From assembly GCA_005878525.1 (NCBI GenBank), contig VBMB01000029.1, positions 1-34,886 of the forward strand: a stretch of 34,886 nucleotides of DNA, written 5' to 3'. Each line of letters begins with the position of its first letter. Positions within the stretch are counted from its first letter, which is position 1. Shown here in pieces: positions 1 through 8,142 of the stretch. A model generated the notes under the pieces. That model had not been told where the DNA came from and ran no database searches. It saw nothing but the letters and a program-made list of their open reading frames with translations. The position numbers and the translations under genes were made by a program. The stretch comes from Methanobacteriota archaeon (GTDB lineage Archaea > Thermoplasmatota > Thermoplasmata > RBG-16-68-12).

Positions 1-293
1 AGAACCGAGAGGAACACCAGTGCGGGCACGAGCTGGACACCCAGCACCAAAGCGTGCGCAGCCACGTATCCGGCGCCGATCGCGATGAGACCGATGGCCC
101 GAATCCCTCGCCAATGGAAAACGAATGACACGGTGAGGGCCGCCGCTCCGAGTCCGAGGATCGCGACGAGCGCGACGATCCATCGGCCGTCCGCGATCGC
201 GGACACATCCGAGATCGCCCATCCCAGCAAGACCGTCAGCGTCACGACGGGGGCCGCCCGCAACGCGACGGGGATCAGGCGGGGCGAGGCCAT
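1..293 (-). CDS. Polytopic membrane protein, partial (C-terminus beyond window)
   Basis: The open frame begins at an ATG (complement of 291-293) and runs off the left edge, giving at least 97 residues. It is almost wholly hydrophobic, with about three to four predicted membrane helices separated by short loops. Its start overlaps the last 19 bases of the DUF58 gene, so the two are probably translationally coupled and belong to the same minus-strand operon. In other genomes a transglutaminase-like or other membrane protein often follows MoxR/DUF58/DUF4129 genes, and transglutaminase proteins of this kind begin with several membrane helices, so that is one possibility. The catalytic part would lie outside the window, so the function cannot be decided here. 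Confidence 0.65.
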   Translation of the reverse strand, partial: MASPRLIPVALRAAPVVTLTVLLGWAISDVSAIADGRWIVALVAILGLGAAALTVSFVFHWRGIRAIGLIAIGAGYVAAHALVLGVQLVPALVFLSV

Positions 294-1448
294 GTGCCGA
301 TCCTCCGCAAGGCGAGCGCCAACGGGGTCGCGGGATCCCAGTCGACGACCTGCGAGACGCGTCGCAGTTGGGAGATCAAGTTGTCCCGCTCCATACGCAG
401 GATCCGGTACGCGGTCCGGTCCTCCGGCCGCTGCTCGCCGAGCCTCCATTCAATCGCGAGCGGCGAAGGCGAGACGATCGCGACGTCGTAGCCGCGAGCC
501 TCCATCGCGATCACCGCGTTCAGCGCCGCTCGGTCTTGGAGGGGCGAGATCAGGACGATCAGGCAGTCCCGCGGAAAGAATCGGGAGAGGACCCAGGCAA
601 CGTGTGCGAAGGGCCATTCCCCCCCGGGCCGCACATGCGTGAGGTGGTCCAGGATCCGGTACAGTTGCTTCCGCCCGAACGCGGGGGGCACCCAATCGAG
701 GACCTCCCGCTGGACGATGAGGCCGACGCGATTCTTCGACGCGAGGACGTGCTCCGCGATCCCGAGCGCGGCCCGGACGCCGTGCTCGATCGGGTTGTCC
801 GTCTCCGTGCCGATGAACGACTCGCGGCGCGCGTCGACGACGATGACGACGTCGCCGGACCGCTCCCCTTCATACTCGTTCGTAAATAGACGGTCGAGTC
901 GGGCGGATGCCTTCCAGTTGATCCGTCGTACCTCGTCGCCCGCGGTGTACTCGCGGACGCCCCAGAAGTCCGTGCCCGCGCCGATCTGCCGTGAGGCGAC
1001 CTGCCCGAACCACGGACGCGTGCGGCGCGGCTGGAGCTTGGTCCGCCGGAGGTCTTCCATCGTCGGCGCAACAACGAGGCGCGCCTCGACCGAGAGGACC
1101 GCATCCTCGGCGCCCAAGGCGAGGGGGTCGAGCGACCGCACGCGCACCGGCCCGATGCGGAAGTCGCCTTTCACGGGCGACCGGACGGTGTAGGATAGCG
1201 GGACGCTGCCGCCGCGCTCCAAGGAGACGACGGCGTGATTCGTCCCGTTGAGGACCGCGAACTCTCGGGGGAGGACATCCACGATCTCCACGAGGTCGAG
1301 CGCCGGTCCTGTGTTCTGTACGACCAAATGGACGGACGATCACCGGCGGCAGCGCGAGGAGGACCAGCTGCCAGCTTCGGAGAGCCAAACCGGCCACGAG
1401 AAGGCCCAACGACGCCGCGGCGAGGCCTCCGGAAAGAGGCGTGCGCAT
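275..1448 (-). CDS. DUF58 family protein, reading frame broken near the N-terminus
   Basis: The main part (275-1327) is a clear DUF58 protein: a beta-rich N-terminal region, then the family core with REYTAGDEVRRINW followed by KASARLDRLFTNEYEGE, and a von Willebrand A-like segment starting VVIVVDA. DUF58 proteins act with MoxR ATPases in envelope- or complex-maturation systems of poorly known role. The start is taken at the ATG at 1448, one base after the MoxR stop codon; that frame encodes a typical N-terminal membrane helix pair. It leaves the main frame near 1330-1340. Relatives normally have some 20-25 residues between the helices and the sequence LVVQNTG, and these are missing, which suggests a small deletion rather than a single-base slip. 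A TTG at 1327 is the only start in the main frame itself. Either the gene is damaged or the assembly is wrong here. Confidence 0.8.
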
Positions 1449-1449
1449 C

Positions 1450-2400
1450 TCACGGCACCTTCGGGACCGGCACAGCAGCGAGGACGTCAGCGAGGACCGA
1501 CGCGGTGCGAACCCCCCGGATCCACGGATCCGGTTTCAGGATGATGCGGTGGGCGAGGGCGGGCATCGCGACCACCTTGACGTCGTCCGGGGTCACGAAG
1601 TCGCGACCGGCGATCGCGGCCCGCGCGCGCGACGCTTTGAGGAGGGCGAGCGAGCCTCGCGGACTCGCGCCGACGTCGACCTGACTGTGGGCCCGCGTCG
1701 CCGCGACGATGTCGACCATGTACCCTTCGACGGCGGGCTCGACGTGGACGTCCTCGATCGCGGCCTGCAGGGCGCGCACCTCGTCGGGCGTCGTCACGCC
1801 CTGGATCGTCGCGTCGTCCGCGCGACGTTTCCGGCGTCGCTCGAGGACCTCGATCTCCTGTTCCCGCGTCGGATAGCCGACGTCGATCTTCAACAGGAAG
1901 CGATCGACCTGGGCTTCCGGGAGCGGATAGGTGCCCTCGTGCTCGATCGGATTCTGCGTCGCAATCACGAAGAACGGCCGGTCCAACGGGAACGTCTCGC
2001 CCTCCAAGGTCGCCTGCCGTTCCTGCATCGCCTCGAGAAGGGCGGACTGGGTCTTCGGCGGGGCGCGGTTGATCTCGTCCGCGAGGAGGACGTTCGTGAA
2101 GACCGGGCCCCGTCGGAGGACGAAATCGCCGGTCTTGCGGTCGAACACGTACGTCCCGGTGATGTCCGCGGGCAGCAGGTCCGGCGTGAACTGGATGCGG
2201 CGGAACGAGAGGCCGAGGCCCGCCGCGAACGACTTCGCGATCAGGGTCTTCGCCAGCCCCGGGACGTCTTCGATCAAGAGATGACCGTCGCCGAGGATCG
2301 CCCAGAGGACGCGTTCCAGGACCGGACGCTTGCCGACGATCACGGTCTCGACCGCGTCGAGGAGATCGCTGCCGACCTCCCGGACCGACGCGATGTTCAC
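1450..2400 (-). CDS. MoxR-family AAA+ ATPase
   Basis: A 316-residue AAA+ ATPase. It carries a Walker A region EDVPGLAKT (residues about 44-52), a Walker B and following helix LLADEINRAPPKTQSALLEAMQE (read as two parts, LLADEINRAPPK and TQSALLEAMQE), the sensor-1 stretch VIATQNPIEHEGTYPLPEAQ, and the arginine-containing DRFLLK motif. All are typical of MoxR/RavA-like ATPases. I start it at the GTG at 2400 because this GTG overlaps the stop of the upstream gene in a GTGA quartet; the longer open frame upstream is out-of-family sequence. MoxR proteins are thought to act as chaperones for partner proteins with vWA or DUF58 domains; the partner here is the next gene. Cytoplasmic, operon position four of six. 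Confidence 0.92.
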   Translation of the reverse strand: MNIASVREVGSDLLDAVETVIVGKRPVLERVLWAILGDGHLLIEDVPGLAKTLIAKSFAAGLGLSFRRIQFTPDLLPADITGTYVFDRKTGDFVLRRGPVFTNVLLADEINRAPPKTQSALLEAMQERQATLEGETFPLDRPFFVIATQNPIEHEGTYPLPEAQVDRFLLKIDVGYPTREQEIEVLERRRKRRADDATIQGVTTPDEVRALQAAIEDVHVEPAVEGYMVDIVAATRAHSQVDVGASPRGSLALLKASRARAAIAGRDFVTPDDVKVVAMPALAHRIILKPDPWIRGVRTASVLADVLAAVPVPKVP

Positions 2401-2996
2401 CGCCACGCCTCCATCCGCGTGAGGACGTCCCGGAACTCGCGGACGAAGCCCCCACGGACGCGAGCCCGTTGGACCCACGCCAATCGGTCCTCGAGGTCGC
2501 CGGCCCCGAGGTAGAGGAAGTCCACGAGCGCGTCGTCGCCGAACATCCGGCGGAGGGCCCCCGGGTCCCGTTGCGCGTCGCGGATCGTCTCCGGCGGGAG
2601 GCCCAGCGCGAGCCGGGCCCGCTCGAAGAACGCGGATCGCGCGCGGGACGCGACGAGCACCTGGCTGTACGGGAGGCCACGGGCCGCACGGCGCACCGCC
2701 GCGGCGAACGAATCGAGTTCCCCTTCGCGGGTCGCACCGGGGGACCTCGGGCCGACGAGCGGCGACGGTTCGGCGGTCCGGCGCTGGATCTGGCCCCAGG
2801 CGATCGCCGCCAGGACCGCGAGCGCGACGACCCCGAGCAGCCACCGGATCGTGCCGCTGAACTGCGCGTAGTACAGGAGCATGCCGAGCAGGATCGCGAA
2901 CGCGAGGATCAGGCCGAACGCCGGCAGCGGGACGCGGCGCGGCGACCGCATCCCGGGGGGATGGCCCGTCGTGGCCGGAATCCCGCGCTGATACAT
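2397..2996 (-). CDS. Hypothetical membrane protein of the MoxR/DUF58 operon
   Basis: 199 residues. Two adjacent membrane helices lie at roughly residues 25-45 and 49-68, followed by a soluble, charged, mostly helical C-terminal domain of about 125 residues. I recognise no named family with confidence. The start ATG at 2996 lies one base after the stop of the DUF4129 gene, and its stop overlaps the MoxR start by four bases, so it is firmly inside the operon. By position it is likely to be a membrane anchor or assembly partner for the MoxR/DUF58 pair; this is an inference from context only. Confidence 0.78.
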   Translation of the reverse strand: MYQRGIPATTGHPPGMRSPRRVPLPAFGLILAFAILLGMLLYYAQFSGTIRWLLGVVALAVLAAIAWGQIQRRTAEPSPLVGPRSPGATREGELDSFAAAVRRAARGLPYSQVLVASRARSAFFERARLALGLPPETIRDAQRDPGALRRMFGDDALVDFLYLGAGDLEDRLAWVQRARVRGGFVREFRDVLTRMEAWR

Positions 2997-2997
2997 C

Positions 2998-3833
2998 CTA
3001 CGCCCCCAACGCGGCCCGGATGCCCGCGAGGCTCTCGATCGCCCGATGGCGGTCCGCCTCGCCCAGCGGATGCTCGCTGTACCGGGCCTCCTCGAACAGG
3101 GACGTCAGGGTCTCGGACGCCACACGGGAGACGTGGAGCCGTTCGACCGCGAGGCCTTCGAGTTCCCTCGGGGTGAGGGCGCCCTGGGCGGTGATCCCGC
3201 GCGCGCCGAGCAGCGCGCAGAACCGGCGGAAGCACGCCAGGATCACGGACCGGACGTCTCCGCCGACCTCGAGTCCCTCGATCGCGTCTTGCACCGCGTC
3301 GGCCGCCGCGTGGCGGGCCGCGGGATCGTCCCCCGGCGGCTCCGCTTCGATCTCGACGACCCCCGCGCCGCGGCGGAGCAGGACGACCAAGATGACGATG
3401 GTTGAGAGGACGGTCAACCCGAGGAACAAGCCGAGGGGCGCCCCGGCGGCGACCGGCCATCCGGAACCGCTGGAGGCTCCCGCGTCCCCGGTCGTCGGGG
3501 CGGTCTGGCCGACCCGGAGCGTTTGGAGCATCCGGGGCCACGCGAGCAGGAGGGCGATGATCAGGATGAGGCCGATCGCCGAGCGACGAAACTCACAAAG
3601 ACGACGAGGAACAGGTCTCCCACGAGCGGGTCGAAGACGCCGAACGCGTTCGGCTCGGTGCCGCCCGAGGCGCCCCCTCCCGGAATCGCCTCGCCCCCGG
3701 TGTCGAGGTTCGCCACGTTGAAGGCGAGCGCCGCGACGAGCAGGATCGCCAGGAACAGGAGCAGCGGGACCGCCCACTCCGCCTTCCCCCGCCACGTGCG
3801 GATCACGTCTGTGCGAAGGCGCCGTGGTCTCAT
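2998..3833 (-). CDS. DUF4129 domain membrane protein with an apparent -1 frameshift
   Basis: The N-terminal part is read from the ATG at 3833: a cytoplasmic basic start, a membrane helix near residues 17-37, a Gly/Pro-rich loop and a second helix LFLVVFVSF. That frame stops at 3561. The C-terminal part continues in another frame from about 3575: RRSAIGLILIIALLLAW, a third helix LFLGLTVLSTIVILVVLLRR, and the DUF4129 signature FEEARYSEHPLGEADRHRA near the end. Adding one T to the TTT run near 3584 joins the two frames as VSFRRSAIGL and gives a gene of 278 residues. DUF4129 proteins regularly sit with MoxR and DUF58. The break could be an assembly error, a real mutation, or much less likely a programmed shift. 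Confidence 0.8.
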
Positions 3834-3845
3834 AACGGTTTCCCG

Positions 3846-3861
3846 GACTCCCGTGGGAGTC
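3846..3861. repeat. 16-base palindrome between regulator and DUF4129 genes
   Basis: GACTCCC, a two-base GT spacer, then GGGAGTC: a perfect seven-base inverted repeat filling half of the 34-base gap between the winged-helix gene and the DUF4129 gene. It could be an operator for the adjacent regulator or an RNA hairpin that tunes downstream expression; nothing in the sequence separates these. Confidence 0.6.
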
Positions 3862-3867
3862 GGGCGG

Positions 3868-4413
3868 TCACGCGACGCCGAGCTGCTCGAAGAACTGCGC
3901 GCGGCGCCGTTGGCCGACGAACCGCAAGGCGAGGGCGACCAGACCGGACGCGACGGAGAGTGTGAACGCGAGGACCGCGAGGCCGACAGGTCCACCCCAT
4001 GTACTCGGTGCCTGGGCGGCAGGCGCCGAGGCATTGAAAACAGGGGCAGCAGTCAAACCGCCGTAGCTGGCCGAAATCACCAGGAACGCGCCGATGGCGG
4101 CGAGGGTCACCGCGAGACCGAGCACGAGCGTGATCGCGACGCGCTCCGGATGCAGGATCTTGCGGCCCTTGTCCGAGAGCTCGTAGTAGATCCACTTCCG
4201 TCCTTCGTCCACGCGCTTCACGAGGCCCGCGGACTGGAGCTTCTCGAGGTGCTCGAGCAGTGTCGGCTTGCTCAGGCTGAGGAGGTTGCTCAGGTCCGTG
4301 ACCGTTTCGCGCCGCACGTCCAATCGCTTCAGGATCCCGACGCGGACGTCCGAGGCGAGCGCCTTGAAGCTCGCTTGGTCCAACGTGATCTTCGCGCTGC
4401 CGCCCGAGTCCAT
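3868..4413 (-). CDS. Membrane-anchored winged-helix transcriptional regulator (ArsR/HTH_20-like)
   Basis: 181 residues starting at the ATG at 4413. Residues about 14-90 form an ArsR-like winged helix: a first helix FKALASDVRVGILKRL, the recognition region LSKPTLLEHLEKLQSAGLV, and a beta wing KWIYYELSDKG. Two membrane helices follow (about 95-117 and 142-165), separated by an Ala/Pro-rich loop, with a basic cytoplasmic tail. This layout, a DNA-binding domain tied to the membrane, recurs in Thermoplasmata. It is the first gene of the MoxR/DUF58 operon and may control it. The longer frame that extends to 4623 runs into the divergent GTPase gene and lacks family features, so it was not used. Confidence 0.85.
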   Translation of the reverse strand: MDSGGSAKITLDQASFKALASDVRVGILKRLDVRRETVTDLSNLLSLSKPTLLEHLEKLQSAGLVKRVDEGRKWIYYELSDKGRKILHPERVAITLVLGLAVTLAAIGAFLVISASYGGLTAAPVFNASAPAAQAPSTWGGPVGLAVLAFTLSVASGLVALALRFVGQRRRAQFFEQLGVA

Positions 4414-4552
4414 GGTCCGGAATCCGATGCGACCGCGGGCACTTGAAGGATTCCCTGCCGTTCGGTCGCGGCCTAACGTTCGTTTCGCAGAGTTGACCGG
4501 CTGATAATCGTCCCGGAGGGCTTTTGAGCCCGCCAACGGACTGGCGGAGTCC

Positions 4553-5398
4553 TTGCGAATCCGCCGCCTCAAGCTCAAGATCAACGTCGTCGGCGAACGC
4601 GCCGTCGGCAAGACGAGCCTCATCCAGCGCTACGTCGAGGCGCGCCACAACCCGGAATACAAGGGCACCCTCGGCGTCCACCTCCACCGGGTCGACGTCG
4701 AATTGCCCGGCGACGAGGAAGGGGACGTCATCCTGGCGAACATCGCGATCTTCGACCAGATGGGGGAGCACGCGATCCGGGAGAACTTCCGGGATGCGCT
4801 CTTCTATGGCACCCAGGGCGCCCTGGCCGTATGCGACATCGAGCGTCCGGACACCCTGCACACCCTCACGGATTGGATCCGCGCCGTGTCTGTCGTCACG
4901 GGCGGCGTGCCGTTTCGCATCGTCTTCAACAAGGTCGACCGGGCGAAAGGCTCCAAGATCGGGCCCCAGGAGTCTGCGTGGCTCAAGGAGAACTTCCCGG
5001 GCGCGCCGACCTCCCCGACGAGCGCCGCCACGGGCGAGGGCGTCGAAGAGGCGTTCGCGGGGATCATCGGTCAGGCCGTGGACGCGATGATGGCCGGAGA
5101 AAAGAACCGGAAGGTGCGAAAGCTCCTCCGACAACGCATCCTGGTGTTCGCGGCTCGCCGCGAGGGCAACGGGATCACGAAGAGCGAGCTGTTCGCCAAC
5201 ATGCGGGACGTCAAGCCGGACGAGGTCATGGAGGAGCTCGACAACCTCGTGCGCCTGGACCTCCTCGTCCAGTACGACTCCGGCCCGAAGACGTTCCTCA
5301 AGTCGAGCACCTTGCCCGCGACGTTCCGATACCAGATCACGCCGCTCGGCCGCAAGGTCGCGGCGAGCCCGGCCATCGAGGACCTCGTTGTCGAGTAG
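4553..5398 (+). CDS. Ras-like small GTPase fused to a C-terminal winged-helix domain
   Basis: 281 residues. The first 180 or so form a Ras/Rab-type G domain: P-loop GERAVGKTS (14-22), a switch I threonine in KGTLG (T39), NKVD (126-129) and SAATG (from 157). The G3 motif is DQMGE (68-72) rather than the usual DTAGQ, so the residue that normally helps hydrolysis is glutamate. The last 100 residues resemble a winged helix (FAARREGNGITKSELFANM, then MEELDNLVRLDLLVQ), which suggests DNA or protein binding controlled by nucleotide state. The start is a TTG preceded by GGCGGAG; a CTG at 4541 is the only in-frame alternative before a stop. It is divergent from the membrane winged-helix regulator. Confidence 0.88.
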   Translation: MRIRRLKLKINVVGERAVGKTSLIQRYVEARHNPEYKGTLGVHLHRVDVELPGDEEGDVILANIAIFDQMGEHAIRENFRDALFYGTQGALAVCDIERPDTLHTLTDWIRAVSVVTGGVPFRIVFNKVDRAKGSKIGPQESAWLKENFPGAPTSPTSAATGEGVEEAFAGIIGQAVDAMMAGEKNRKVRKLLRQRILVFAARREGNGITKSELFANMRDVKPDEVMEELDNLVRLDLLVQYDSGPKTFLKSSTLPATFRYQITPLGRKVAASPAIEDLVVE

Positions 5399-5423
5399 TG
5401 TCTCGCGGGTCACGCGGGCCGCC

Positions 5424-6071
5424 TTATTTCGGCACCTTCGCCCAGTCGTCCAAGAACCGTTTCAGCCCGACGTCGGTGAGCGCGTGCTGCGTCATTTTCT
5501 TCAGGACGTCGAAGGGCAGCGTGACGATGTCGGCTCCGAGCTTCGCGGCCTCGATCACGTGCAACGGGTGGCGGATCGAGGCCACCAGGACCTCACAGTC
5601 CCACTCGTAGTTGCGGAAGATCTCGACGATCTCCCGAATCACCTGCATGCCTTCCTGGCCCATGTCGTCCAGCCGGCCAATGAAGGGGCTCACGTATTTC
5701 GCGCCGGCCTTCGCCGCCAGGATGGCCTGGGTCGAGGAGAAGATCAGGGTCGTGTTGATCCGCACGCCCTCCGAGGAGAGCGCCTTGATCGCCTTGAGGC
5801 CCTCCGTCGTCATCTGAATCTTCACGACGACGTTCTGGTGGAGCTTCGCGAGCTGCCGGCCTTGCTTGATCATGTCGTCGGCCTGGGTCGTCGTGACCTC
5901 GAGGGAGATCGGCCCGTCGATGAGGGCGAGGATGTCCTGGATGACCTCGGACCACTTCCGGCCGGTCTTCGCGACGAGCGTCGGATTCGTCGTGACGCCG
6001 TCGAGGACGCCCCACGAGGCCGCCTCGCGGATCTCGTCGATGTTCGCCGTGTCTAGGAAGATCTTGACCAT
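5424..6071 (-). CDS. tal: Transaldolase, small TalC/MipB type
   Basis: 215 residues, the length of the short transaldolase/fructose-6-phosphate aldolase family. The family motifs are present: [10 protein letters not shown] at the N-terminus, GVTTNPTL (25-32), VVVKIQMT with the Schiff-base lysine K84, and [12 protein letters not shown]. The usual proline after KI is replaced by glutamine. It moves a dihydroxyacetone unit between sugar phosphates in the non-oxidative pentose phosphate pathway; whether it favours transaldolase or simple aldol cleavage cannot be told from sequence. Transketolase and ribulose-phosphate epimerase genes lie within 8 kb. A TTAACC-like box about 31-39 bases upstream of the ATG suggests a nearly leaderless transcript. 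Confidence 0.93.
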   Translation of the reverse strand: MVKIFLDTANIDEIREAASWGVLDGVTTNPTLVAKTGRKWSEVIQDILALIDGPISLEVTTTQADDMIKQGRQLAKLHQNVVVKIQMTTEGLKAIKALSSEGVRINTTLIFSSTQAILAAKAGAKYVSPFIGRLDDMGQEGMQVIREIVEIFRNYEWDCEVLVASIRHPLHVIEAAKLGADIVTLPFDVLKKMTQHALTDVGLKRFLDDWAKVPK

Positions 6072-6132
6072 GGCCGTCCGCCGCGGGCCGATACGAATGC
6101 CGGGTTAAGAACGTTGAGAGTCCTTTCTGTCG

Positions 6133-6519
6133 CTATCTCTTGGCGCGACGAAGAATCGCTTGATCGAATGCGAGCGGCGTGGCGCGTCGTTCCCGGCACC
6201 AGGCGAGGACCACGGCGTCGGGGTAGCTGAGCCGTCCCCGTGCCGCGCGAAAGATTCCCCAGCACCCATTCAACACGGATCGAGACGGCGCGGCGACCTC
6301 CATTCGTTTCTGAACGCGAATCCAGCTCCCTGCGGATTTCGCCGCGGCGAATCCCACGCGGTAGTGAATGAGCGATACCGTTTCCGCGAAAATCTCGCTC
6401 GGCACAAGAATGGCATCGGCGGAAGCGGCCGCTCGGCGGGCTTTGCCGTGGAAGGCGTCCGATTTCGAGAAGAGTGCGTAGAGGAAGCTGGTGTCCGCGA
6501 CCTGCACCGGCTCACCCAT
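6133..6519 (-). CDS. vapC: VapC-type PIN-domain ribonuclease toxin
   Basis: 128 residues with the PIN fold pattern: VADTSFLYAL with D9, the acidic pair in PSEIFAET (E42/E46), YPDAVVLAW with D101, and AFDQAI with D119. These are the expected metal-binding acids of VapC endoribonucleases, which cut tRNA or rRNA when freed from antitoxin. It overlaps the end of the antitoxin gene by eight bases, so translation is coupled. Target RNA cannot be predicted. Confidence 0.9.
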   Translation of the reverse strand: MGEPVQVADTSFLYALFSKSDAFHGKARRAAASADAILVPSEIFAETVSLIHYRVGFAAAKSAGSWIRVQKRMEVAAPSRSVLNGCWGIFRAARGRLSYPDAVVLAWCRERRATPLAFDQAILRRAKR

Positions 6520-6724
6520 ACAGGTAGCGGTCGTGTCGCACGCTCGCTCGTGGGTCCTCGTCCTCGAACGTGGGAAGGGAGTTCAGGTCCAAGCGTCCGC
6601 TCTCGCGAGGTCGGACCAGTTCGACCTGCACGACGTCTCCCTCACCAATCCCGGCCGACTCGAGGTCTTTCTTGTGAACCCGGAGGGCCAGACCATTCCC
6701 CCATCGCCGGACTTTGGCGAACAT
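6512..6724 (-). CDS. vapB: VapB-type antitoxin with AbrB/MazE DNA-binding domain
   Basis: 70 residues from the ATG at 6724. The N-terminal half, KVRRWGNGLALRVHKKDL followed by GEGDVVQVELV, is a swapped-hairpin AbrB/MazE domain that binds DNA as a dimer. The acidic C-terminal half should wrap the toxin. A GTG at 6745 gives seven extra residues, but those codons lie inside the operator palindromes, so I prefer the inner ATG. It is the first gene of a two-gene operon with the PIN toxin and probably represses its own promoter through the repeats just upstream. Confidence 0.87.
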   Translation of the reverse strand: MFAKVRRWGNGLALRVHKKDLESAGIGEGDVVQVELVRPRESGRLDLNSLPTFEDEDPRASVRHDRYLYG

Positions 6725-6744
6725 GTATACACATAATGTATACA
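6724..6744 (-). promoter_or_regulatory. Twin palindromic operator/promoter of the vapBC pair
   Basis: Two perfect copies of the self-complementary octamer TGTATACA lie at 6724-6731 and 6737-6744, with starts 13 bases apart. They sit against the vapB start codon in an AT-rich island inside GC-rich DNA. The arrangement fits binding of two antitoxin dimers and occlusion of the start region. The TATAC core may also serve as the basal promoter element. Confidence 0.7.
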
Positions 6745-6810
6745 CATCCGGCCCTTAATCTTTGCGCCGACGTGTGTGAATACGCACTCGACGACCGATC
6801 GACGGCGAAT

Positions 6811-6818
6811 CTACTTAT
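6811..6818 (+). promoter_or_regulatory. TATA-like box of the MFS transporter gene
   Basis: CTACTTAT lies 28-35 bases before the ATG at 6846. This distance predicts transcription starting at or next to the start codon. Confidence 0.5.
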
Positions 6819-6845
6819 GGGAACGGACCATGCCGGCTGCCCATC

Positions 6846-8087
6846 ATGGCCTCGACGCCCTCCCTGTGGCGGCACCGCGACTTCCTCCTGTTGTGGCTCG
6901 GGCAATCCGTCTCCCGCCTCGGGGACCAATTCACGGGCCTCGCAATCCCGGTGATCGCGGTCTACGTTCTCGCCGCCGGGCCGCTCGAGATGGGGTTCCT
7001 CGGATTCGCTGGAACCCTCCCATTCCTCCTCTTCGGGCTCCTCGTGGGAGTATGGGTGGATCGAAGGCAGCGCCGATCCGTGCTGATCCGTGCAGACCTG
7101 GGGCGCGGCGTGATGATCGCGGCGATCGCGGCCCTTGGCTTTGTCGGGCTCCTCCACATGGCCTATCTGTACGTCTTCTCGTTCCTCATCGGAATCCTGA
7201 CCGTCTTCTTCGATGTCGCGTACCAGGCATACCTTCCGGCCCTCGTGGAGCGCAACCAGCTCGTCGATGCGAACAGCAAGCTCGAGACGAGCAACTCGGT
7301 TGCCAACACGGGGGGCCCGGCGCTCGCGGGTGCGATCATTGAGCTGTTCAAGGCTCCCGTTGCGATGATCTTCGACGCCGCGTCCTTCTTCTTCTCCGCC
7401 GCGACCTTGGTCGCCATTCGGAAGCGGGAGCCGACACCGGATCCCGGCCTGCGTCGATCCGTCCTGACGGAGATCAAGGAAGGGCTTCAAGTCGTGCTCC
7501 AAGAACCGCGGCTCCGCCACATCGCCGCGTGCACAGCGTGGTCGAACTTCTTCTCCAGCGCGGTCTTCTCCGCGCTGCTGATCATTTACCTGAAGGACGC
7601 ACTCGGCTTCACCCCGCTCACCCTCGGGCTCATGTTCACCGTGGGATCCGTCGGTGGGATCATCGGAGCCGTCACGGCGAGCGCGGTCGCGAAACGAATC
7701 GGCGTCGGCGGCGCGATCATCCTGGGAGCGGTCATGTTCGGACCGGTCATGCTGCCCTTCCCGTTCGTGTCGGGCCCGTTCGCCTTCTTCGCCATCTCGG
7801 GCATGTTCTTCGTCTCGTTGATCGGCAACCTATACTACAACATCAATCAGGTCAGCTTCCGCCAAGCCATCGTCCCCGTGCGTCTCCAAGGTCGTCTGAA
7901 CGCGACGACGCGTACGATTGTCTGGGGGACCTTGCCCCTCGGGGCCATTGCCGGTGGCGTCTTGGGAGACGCCATCGGAGTGCGACCCGCGATCATAGTG
8001 GGGCTTGTCGGCGGCGCATTCTCCTTCCTCTGGGTCCTCTTCTCGCCGGTCCGCCAGATCCGGGAGATGCCCGAGTCCGTGGCGTGA
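6846..8087 (+). CDS. MFS transporter, EntS/multidrug exporter-like
   Basis: 413 residues with about 10-12 membrane helices. The N-terminal RDFLLLWLGQSVSRLGDQFTG (read as RDFLLLWLGQ and SVSRLGDQFTG) and the loop VGVWVDRRQRRSVLIRAD, between helices 2 and 3, are typical of the MFS_3 family that includes enterobactin exporter EntS and macrolide exporters. It is probably a proton-coupled exporter of a small organic molecule; the substrate is unknown. The gene stands alone, with the vapBC pair diverging on its left and DUF2182 converging on its right. The family is widespread in bacteria, so acquisition by transfer is possible, but base composition does not differ visibly from the neighbours. Confidence 0.9.
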   Translation: MASTPSLWRHRDFLLLWLGQSVSRLGDQFTGLAIPVIAVYVLAAGPLEMGFLGFAGTLPFLLFGLLVGVWVDRRQRRSVLIRADLGRGVMIAAIAALGFVGLLHMAYLYVFSFLIGILTVFFDVAYQAYLPALVERNQLVDANSKLETSNSVANTGGPALAGAIIELFKAPVAMIFDAASFFFSAATLVAIRKREPTPDPGLRRSVLTEIKEGLQVVLQEPRLRHIAACTAWSNFFSSAVFSALLIIYLKDALGFTPLTLGLMFTVGSVGGIIGAVTASAVAKRIGVGGAIILGAVMFGPVMLPFPFVSGPFAFFAISGMFFVSLIGNLYYNINQVSFRQAIVPVRLQGRLNATTRTIVWGTLPLGAIAGGVLGDAIGVRPAIIVGLVGGAFSFLWVLFSPVRQIREMPESVA

Positions 8088-8142
8088 CGGGGTCCCGCGG
8101 TCACCGGTTCATCAGTGCCGACGGGCCACCCACAGTCCGCCG

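Noticed and set aside
1441-2514. Plus-strand open frame of 357 codons
   Set aside because: Lies antisense to the conserved MoxR gene; product is compositionally biased without family sequence.
3830-5413. Open frame of 527 codons on the minus strand over the GTPase gene
   Set aside because: Antisense to a conserved GTPase and out of frame with the winged-helix regulator; no recognisable features.
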